Shown here: in pieces, positions 4,621 through 9,284 of the stretch
Layout of the letters: each line of letters opens with the position of its first letter
Position numbering within the stretch: position 1 is the first letter of the stretch
From: DASUAO01 sp046484625
GTDB lineage: Bacteria > Actinomycetota > Acidimicrobiia > IMCC26256 > PALSA-555
Direction of reading: 5' to 3'
DNA length: 9,284 nt
NCBI GenBank assembly: GCA_046484625.1
Contig: JAWOIO010000247.1
Coordinates: 1 to 9,284 of the forward strand
The notes under the pieces: generated by a model
Database searches by the model: none
What the model was told of the DNA's origin: nothing
The model's input: the letters and a program-made list of their open reading frames with translations, nothing else
Made by a program: the position numbers and the translations under genes

Positions 4621-7600
4621 ATGGCCGAACCGTTCATCGACGATCCTGCGCCGCTCGGTGAACCTCCTCCGTCCGACGACGACGCCGGGCCACCGCCCTC
4701 GCAGGTTCCGGCGGTCGACCAGGCCCGGCTCGACGCCCTGCTCGCGGGGCTGAACCCGGTCCAGCGCGAAGCCGCGACCGCACCCGACGGGCCGGTGCTC
4801 ATCGTGGCCGGTGCCGGTTCGGGGAAGACCCGCGTGCTCACCCACCGCATCGCCTACCTGATCGCGTCGCGGCGGGTGTCACCGTTCGGGTTGCTCGCGA
4901 TCACGTTCACGAACAAGGCCGCGGGCGAGATGAAGGAACGGGTGAGCGAGCTCGTCGGCCCGGTCGCCCAGAAGATGTGGGTGAGCACGTTCCACTCGGC
5001 GTGTGCGCGCATCCTGCGCCGCGAGGCGACCCGCCTGGGCCTGCGCCCCCAGTTCTCGATCTACGACCAGTCCGACGCGGTGCGCCTCACCGACTACGTG
5101 CGCCGGGACCTCAACCTCGATCCGAAGCGCTTCCCGCCCCGCCAGCTCCACGCCCGCATCTCGGCGATGAAGAACGAGCTCATCACACCGACCATGGCGC
5201 TCGAGAGCGCGGCCTCACCGCCCGAGCGGCGCATCGCGGACGTGTACGCCGAGTACCAGAAGCGGCTGCTCGACGCGTCGGCCGTCGACTTCGACGACCT
5301 CCTCGGGCTGGTCGTGAAGCTGTTCCGTGAGCACCCCGACGCGCTCGCCCGCTGGCAGCACCGGTTCCGCTACCTGCTCGTCGACGAGTTCCAGGACACC
5401 AACCTCGCCCAGTGGGAGATGGTGCGGATGCTCGGCGAGGACCATCGCAACGTGACCGTTGTCGGAGATACAGATCAGTGCCTCCCCGCCGGCACCCGGA
5501 TCACGATGGCCGACGGGTCGCGCCGACCCATCGAAGTCATCGAGGCCGGCGCCGAGATCCTCTCCTGCTACGGGAGCGGTGACTTCCGTCCCGCTCGCGT
5601 CGGCCGCGTCCACCGGTCGTTCTCGTGGGGTGGAGTCACGATCCGACTGGCGAGCGGCCGGGTCATCACGTCCACCGCCGAGCACGTGCACTTCGCCGGC
5701 TTCGTTCCCGGGCGCACGCCGCAGCAGCACATGACGTACCTCATGTGGCGCGCCGACAAGGGGTTCCGGGTCGGGACGTCCCGCACGTACACCAGAGGCC
5801 AGGAGCAGAGCGTGCTCGGGCCGGCGCAACGCAGCCGTGCCGAGCACGCCGACGCGCTCTGGGTGATTGCCGCACACCGGACCGAGGCCGACGCCCGCTG
5901 GCACGAGGCACTGCTCGCGGCGCGCTACGGGCTGCCGACGGTCCCATTCGTGGCACGACGCCGGCCGGAGTCGACGAGCGCCGGGCTCGTCGCTCGCCAG
6001 GACCTGATCGACGGGCTCTTCGACGAGCTCGATACCGACAAGGGCGGGCTCGGGCTCCTTGCCGACGAAGGGCTGTCGTTCGAACAGCCGCATCACGTGG
6101 CGCAGACCCGCACCGCCGCATCGTCGGGGAGGCCCCGGCGTCGTCTCGGCATCGTGCTGTGCGGGGACCGGCGGGGTCGGAGCCCGCTCCACCGCATCTC
6201 GCTGTCCGGGTACGACGACGAGGGACGCGCTGCGCTCGAGTCGATCGGGCTGTCGGTGCGACCCGCCCGGCGCGGCTCCCAGGGTTGGCGCTTCGAGACG
6301 GCCCACAAGGACATGGGTGCGCTCGCCGCGATCGTGGAGCAGATCCAGGGTGTCCTCGAGGTGACCGTGCGGTGCACGGCCCGACTCGCGGCGAACGACG
6401 ACGTCGCCGTGATGAACTCCCTGCCGTTCACCGAGGCGTCGGCCGTCCGCCCGGGGATGGTGATGGTCGACGAGGACGGCCAGTTCGACGTCGTCACGTC
6501 GGTGGAGCCGGCGATCATCGATGCCCCCGTCTATGACCTCGACATCGAGGGGACCCACAACTTCGTTGCCGAGGGCATCGTCACGCACAACTCCGTGTAT
6601 CGCTTCCGCGGGGCGGACTACCGGAACCTGCTGCGGTTCGAGGAGGTGTTCCCCGAGGCGTCGGTGGTGGTGATGGAGCAGAACTACCGCTCCACGCAGC
6701 GCATCCTCGACGCCGCGAACGCGGTCATCGCGAACAACGCGGCCCGCAAGCCGAAGCACCTGTGGACCGAGGAGGTCGCGGGCGAGCTGCTCACCCGCTA
6801 CCAGGCCGAGGACGAGCGTGACGAGGCGGCGTTCATCACCCACGAGGTGACGCGCCTCACCGACACCGAAGGGCAGCGCTTCCGCGACATCGCGGTCTTC
6901 TACCGGACCAACGCGCAGAGCCGCGTCATCGAGGAGTCGTTCGTGCGGGCGGGGATCCCGTACCGCGTGGTGGGTGGCACGAAGTTCTACGACCGGCGCG
7001 AGGTGAAGGACGCGCTGGCGTACCTCCGCGCGCTCGTGAACCCCGACGACGAGGTGAGCTGGAAGCGCATCGTCAACACCCCCAAGCGGGGGGTGGGCGA
7101 CACGTCGATCGGCAAGGTCGAGGCCTACGGCCAGGGCGCGCACCTCACGTTTCGCGACGCGCTGCGCGAGGCCGCCGCCGCCGGGGTGAGCGGCAAGGCG
7201 CTCGGCGGGATCCGGGACCTGCTCGAGCTCATGGTCGCGTTCGAGGGCTTCACCGCGGACGGGGTCGGCGCCACGCTCCAGAAGGTGCTCGAGCTCACGG
7301 GCTACGTCGCCGAGCTCGAGGCCGAACGTTCGATCGAGTCGCAGGGGCGCATCGAGAACCTGGCTGAGCTCGTCGGGGTGTGCCGGGAGTTCGACGAGGC
7401 GCTCGACAAGGGCGACACGTCGGGGCTCCCCGCGATCGCCGGAGTCGGCACCGCGCTCGAGGGAGCTGCCGACGCGCCCGTCGCGATCCCGACCGGCCTC
7501 GCCCGGGTCCAGGCCTTCCTCGAGGCGATCTCGCTCGTCACCGACATGGACGCAGCCGACGGGTCCGAGGAGAGCAGCGTCACCCTGATGACCCTGCACA

Positions 7601-8154
7601 CGGCCAAGGGCCTGGAGTACCCGGTCGTGTTCCTCGCCGGCATGGAGGACGGAGTGTTCCCGCACGTGCGCTCGCTCGGCGACCCCGAGGAGCTCGAGGA
7701 GGAGCGGCGCCTCTGCTATGTCGGGATCACCCGGGCCCGCGAGCGGCTCTACCTCTGCCACGCGTGGAGCCGTACGCTGTTCGGCTCCACCGACTACTAC
7801 CCGCCGAGCCGGTTCCTCGCCGAGATCCCCGAGGAGCTGGTCCACTCGATCGGCGAGAAGGCGATCGGCTCACGAGCGGGTGGAAGTGGTCGACCCACCG
7901 CGAGTCCCGCGGCGCACCGCGACGCGGTCGTCGACGCGGCGGTGCGGTGGGGTGGCGAGGCGCCGGGTGCGCGTGGCGCGGAGCACGTCGGGCTCAAGAT
8001 CGGCGACGACGTGCGCCACGACAAGTTCGGGGAGGGCGTGATCCTCGACATGGAGGGCAGCGGCGACAAGGCCGAGGTCGTGGTGAACTTCCGCGACGTC
8101 GGCGAGAAGCGACTGCTGCTGGCCTGGGCGCCGCTCGAGAAGATCCCCGGGTAG
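4621..8154 (+). CDS. pcrA: ATP-dependent DNA helicase PcrA/UvrD (SF1A) with an intein in motif III
   Basis: PcrA/UvrD is a 3'-5' SF1A DNA helicase acting in nucleotide excision repair, removal of RecA or stalled RNA polymerase, and replication restart. The precursor has 1177 residues; without the 371-residue intein (287-657) it has 806, usual for the family. Motifs in order: Q motif LNPVQREA (44-51), Walker A GAGSGKT (64-70), Ia FTNKAAGEM (96-104), Walker B DEFQDT (255-260), motif III GDTDQ (282-286) interrupted by the intein and resumed as SVYRFRGA (658-665), EQNYRS (686-691), TLHTAKGLEYPVVF (991-1004) and ERRLCYVGITRARERL (1028-1043). A low-complexity linker leads to a C-terminal Tudor-like domain (about 1128-1177, VRHDKFGEGVI...), which in PcrA contacts RNA polymerase. 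The N-terminal ~33 residues are acidic and Pro-rich. The ATG at 4621 fits a leaderless start just after TACGAT, with two SOS-box candidates upstream. Activity must depend on protein splicing, because motif III couples ATP hydrolysis to DNA movement. Confidence 0.95.
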   Translation: MAEPFIDDPAPLGEPPPSDDDAGPPPSQVPAVDQARLDALLAGLNPVQREAATAPDGPVLIVAGAGSGKTRVLTHRIAYLIASRRVSPFGLLAITFTNKAAGEMKERVSELVGPVAQKMWVSTFHSACARILRREATRLGLRPQFSIYDQSDAVRLTDYVRRDLNLDPKRFPPRQLHARISAMKNELITPTMALESAASPPERRIADVYAEYQKRLLDASAVDFDDLLGLVVKLFREHPDALARWQHRFRYLLVDEFQDTNLAQWEMVRMLGEDHRNVTVVGDTDQCLPAGTRITMADGSRRPIEVIEAGAEILSCYGSGDFRPARVGRVHRSFSWGGVTIRLASGRVITSTAEHVHFAGFVPGRTPQQHMTYLMWRADKGFRVGTSRTYTRGQEQSVLGPAQRSRAEHADALWVIAAHRTEADARWHEALLAARYGLPTVPFVARRRPESTSAGLVARQDLIDGLFDELDTDKGGLGLLADEGLSFEQPHHVAQTRTAASSGRPRRRLGIVLCGDRRGRSPLHRISLSGYDDEGRAALESIGLSVRPARRGSQGWRFETAHKDMGALAAIVEQIQGVLEVTVRCTARLAANDDVAVMNSLPFTEASAVRPGMVMVDEDGQFDVVTSVEPAIIDAPVYDLDIEGTHNFVAEGIVTHNSVYRFRGADYRNLLRFEEVFPEASVVVMEQNYRSTQRILDAANAVIANNAARKPKHLWTEEVAGELLTRYQAEDERDEAAFITHEVTRLTDTEGQRFRDIAVFYRTNAQSRVIEESFVRAGIPYRVVGGTKFYDRREVKDALAYLRALVNPDDEVSWKRIVNTPKRGVGDTSIGKVEAYGQGAHLTFRDALREAAAAGVSGKALGGIRDLLELMVAFEGFTADGVGATLQKVLELTGYVAELEAERSIESQGRIENLAELVGVCREFDEALDKGDTSGLPAIAGVGTALEGAADAPVAIPTGLARVQAFLEAISLVTDMDAADGSEESSVTLMTLHTAKGLEYPVVFLAGMEDGVFPHVRSLGDPEELEEERRLCYVGITRARERLYLCHAWSRTLFGSTDYYPPSRFLAEIPEELVHSIGEKAIGSRAGGSGRPTASPAAHRDAVVDAAVRWGGEAPGARGAEHVGLKIGDDVRHDKFGEGVILDMEGSGDKAEVVVNFRDVGEKRLLLAWAPLEKIPG
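5479..6591 (+). mobile_element. Intein in PcrA motif III (Cys287-Asn657)
   Basis: The insert lies between Gln286 and Ser658, inside the conserved GDxDQ|S-I/V-Y motif. It starts with Cys287 (block A CLPAGTRITMADGSRRPIEV) and has a block B-like T352-AEH355 in VITSTAEHVHFAGF. It ends with block F VYDLDIEGTHNFVAEGI (637-653) and block G VTHN, with His656-Asn657 followed by +1 Ser658: the full residue set for class 1 splicing. Between blocks B and F lie about 275 residues, far more than a mini-intein needs. Residues 373-443 resemble a GIY-YIG nuclease (YLMWR, F382-RVG385, Arg392, Glu429 in TEADARWHEALLAARYG). A second region, about 507-590 (RRLGIVLCGDRRGRSPLHRISL, WRFETAHKD, ARL), could bind DNA. 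No DGD-type LAGLIDADG or HNH motif is seen. The reading frame is intact and GC-rich, so it is long resident or from a GC-rich donor. The intein call is very sure; the nuclease type is a hypothesis. Confidence 0.95.
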
Positions 8155-8160
8155 CGGGGC

Positions 8161-8198
8161 CGTCAGCGCGAGCCGCTCGGCGCGGGCTCGCGCTGGCG
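8161..8198. terminator. Hairpin between convergent pcrA and the membrane-protein gene
   Basis: Bases 8161-8174 (CGTCAGCGCGAGCC) pair with 8185-8198 (GGCTCGCGCTGGCG) around a 10-base loop: 14 pairs including one U-G wobble in the plus-strand RNA. It begins 6 bases after the pcrA stop and overlaps the stop and last codons of the convergent minus-strand gene. No T-tract follows. It probably ends pcrA transcription. Confidence 0.65.
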
Positions 8199-8630
8199 CA
8201 GGTCCACGAACACGGTCTCGGCCGGCTCGTCGGGGGCAGGCTTGGCGATCGTCACCACGAAGCGGTCGAGATCCGTGGACGCGAGCCGGTCACCGTTGCA
8301 GGCGACGTAGGCGCCCTTGGTCGCCCGCCACTTCACGATGCAGGAGCGGGTGCCGGGACGGACGATGTCGAGGGCGACGAGCTGCCCGCCTTCGAGGTCG
8401 AGCCAGAAGCCGTGCTCGCCGAACGGGTTGGCGATGTAGCTCGGGCCACCTTCCTCGGTGCGAGCCGTGAGCTCGGGTTCGAGGCCGAGGGCGATCGGGC
8501 CGGTGGCCTCCGGGTCCTGGTCGGTCCCGCCGGTGGCGAGGAACAGCAGCCCGGCGATCGCCAGCCCCGCGAGCACCACGAGGCCGGCGGCGAAGACGAG
8601 GACGCGGCGGTCGTCGGGGGCAGCAGGCAC
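8163..8630 (-). CDS. Membrane-anchored protein with a Rieske-like two-cysteine region
   Basis: I do not recognise a named family. The 155-residue product has a short N-terminus (MPAAPDDRR), one transmembrane helix (about 9-32, VLVFAAGLVVLAGLAIAGLLFLA), an acidic linker, and then an outer domain of about 95 residues rich in beta-strand character. That domain contains GFWLDLEGGQLVALDI, C97-IVKWRATKGAYVAC111-NGDRL and FVVTI. The order of strand, Cys-x-x-x-W and YxAC-x-G recalls the cluster-binding end of Rieske proteins, where the motifs are CxH and CxxH. Here the histidines and the second Cys of each pair are absent, so no [2Fe-2S] cluster is expected; the two cysteines could form a disulfide. 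It starts with GTG (8630) since no in-frame ATG precedes; no strong ribosome binding site is seen. It converges on pcrA (8-base gap) and is divergent from the mutase gene, so it is a single-gene unit. Confidence 0.7.
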   Translation of the reverse strand: MPAAPDDRRVLVFAAGLVVLAGLAIAGLLFLATGGTDQDPEATGPIALGLEPELTARTEEGGPSYIANPFGEHGFWLDLEGGQLVALDIVRPGTRSCIVKWRATKGAYVACNGDRLASTDLDRFVVTIAKPAPDEPAETVFVDLRQREPAPSGSR

Positions 8631-8702
8631 GGTGGCATTCTCGCCCAGGGACGGGGCCGCCCCCGAGTCGGGTCCGCCCCAGGGCCGGTCCGGCGGGCCG
8701 CA

Positions 8703-8737
8703 CGCTCCTGGCTCGCCCGCTCCTGGCTCGCCCGCTC
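8703..8737 (+). repeat. 15-base tandem repeat, 2.3 copies
   Basis: CGCTCCTGGCTCGCC occurs at 8703-8717 and again at 8718-8732, followed by the first five bases of a third copy. It lies in the 179-base gap 8631-8809 between the divergent membrane-protein and mutase genes, upstream of the likely mutase -10 box. Its role is unknown; it may be simple slippage. Confidence 0.8.
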
Positions 8738-8751
8738 TGGGGATCCTTCGG

Positions 8752-8757
8752 TACCGT
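8752..8757 (+). promoter_or_regulatory. Possible -10 box of the mutase small-domain gene
   Basis: TACCGT matches TANNNT, 52 bases before the ATG at 8810. It would give a leader of about 45 bases holding the GGGGGAG ribosome binding site (8794-8800). No clear -35 is seen; the place where it should be is taken by the end of the 15-base repeat. Confidence 0.3.
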
Positions 8758-8809
8758 GGGGACTCGTCCAGGGGCGAGCACGCCAGGCGAGCAGGGGGAG
8801 GCGACGACG

Positions 8810-9238
<429 letters not shown>

Positions 9239-9271
9239 GGGGACGGCTTCCACCACCAGAGGAGTGTGGAC

Positions 9272-9284
9272 ATGAGCTGGATCA
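9272..9284 (+). CDS. Start of a further CDS, cut by the window end
   Basis: ATG at 9272 is preceded by GAGGAG (9259-9264) with 7 bases spacing and opens MSWI before the window ends. It follows the mutase gene on the same strand by about 30 to 60 bases, depending on which mutase stop is used, so it is probably in the same operon. A propionate or methylmalonyl-CoA function (for example an acyl-CoA carboxylase subunit) would be expected from context, but four residues cannot show it. Confidence 0.5.

Noticed and set aside
6400..6530. LAGLIDADG or HNH endonuclease motif in the intein
   Set aside because: No paired acidic dodecapeptide and no HNH spacing could be seen in the intein; candidates such as GLFDELDTD are single and poorly matched.
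5215..7845. Very long open frame on the minus strand opposite pcrA
   Set aside because: It is antisense to a clear helicase and intein, has a biased Arg/Glu/Val/Asp-rich composition, and arises because third-position G/C in a GC-rich gene removes stops on the other strand.

Overview
The window is a GC-rich, densely coding bacterial chromosome segment. Codon use (G/C in third positions), leaderless or near-leaderless promoters with TANNNT -10 boxes, a Gram-positive/mycobacterial-type LexA operator and the gene families present all suggest an actinobacterium. The set of genes is compatible with the class Acidimicrobiia, but that placement is inference. The window appears to start and end inside genes (guaA at the left, a new CDS at the right).

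Left part (1-1817, + strand): the 3' end of guaA (GMP synthase), whose reading frame is joined at about position 176 to an in-frame array of palindromic and tandem repeats (1-177). It is followed 7 bases later by a complete class I fructose-bisphosphate aldolase gene. The aldolase gene converges on a three-gene minus-strand operon (3850 to 1819): a 93-residue charged helical protein, a flavin-reductase-like protein and an LtrA-family membrane protein. The stop and start codons of successive genes overlap. A strong hairpin at 1829-1865 lies inside the 3' end of ltrA and probably ends aldolase transcription.

Centre (4017-8154, + strand): a small exported two-cysteine protein, then a 163-base regulatory gap and a PcrA/UvrD-type SF1 helicase of 1177 residues. 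The gap holds a long dyad, two LexA-like (SOS) operator candidates and a TACGAT -10 box only 9 bases from the helicase ATG. The helicase is interrupted in motif III by a 371-residue intein (Cys287-Asn657, +1 Ser658) with recognisable splicing blocks A, B, F and G. The insert between the splicing blocks has no obvious LAGLIDADG or HNH motif but has a GIY-YIG-like signature, which is the most interesting feature of the window. Removing the intein leaves an 806-residue helicase with all motifs intact.

Right part (8155-9284): a minus-strand gene for a membrane-anchored protein with two cysteines in a Rieske-like context converges on pcrA, again over a strong hairpin (8161-8198). It is transcribed divergently from a gene for the cobalamin-binding small domain of methylmalonyl-CoA mutase, whose last ~27 codons look frameshifted. 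A new CDS begins at 9272 with a good ribosome binding site.

The genes do not form one pathway: they are housekeeping functions (purine synthesis, glycolysis, DNA repair, propionate/methylmalonate metabolism) with small uncharacterised envelope or redox proteins between them. The two non-routine elements are the protein-coding palindromic repeat in guaA and the intein in pcrA.
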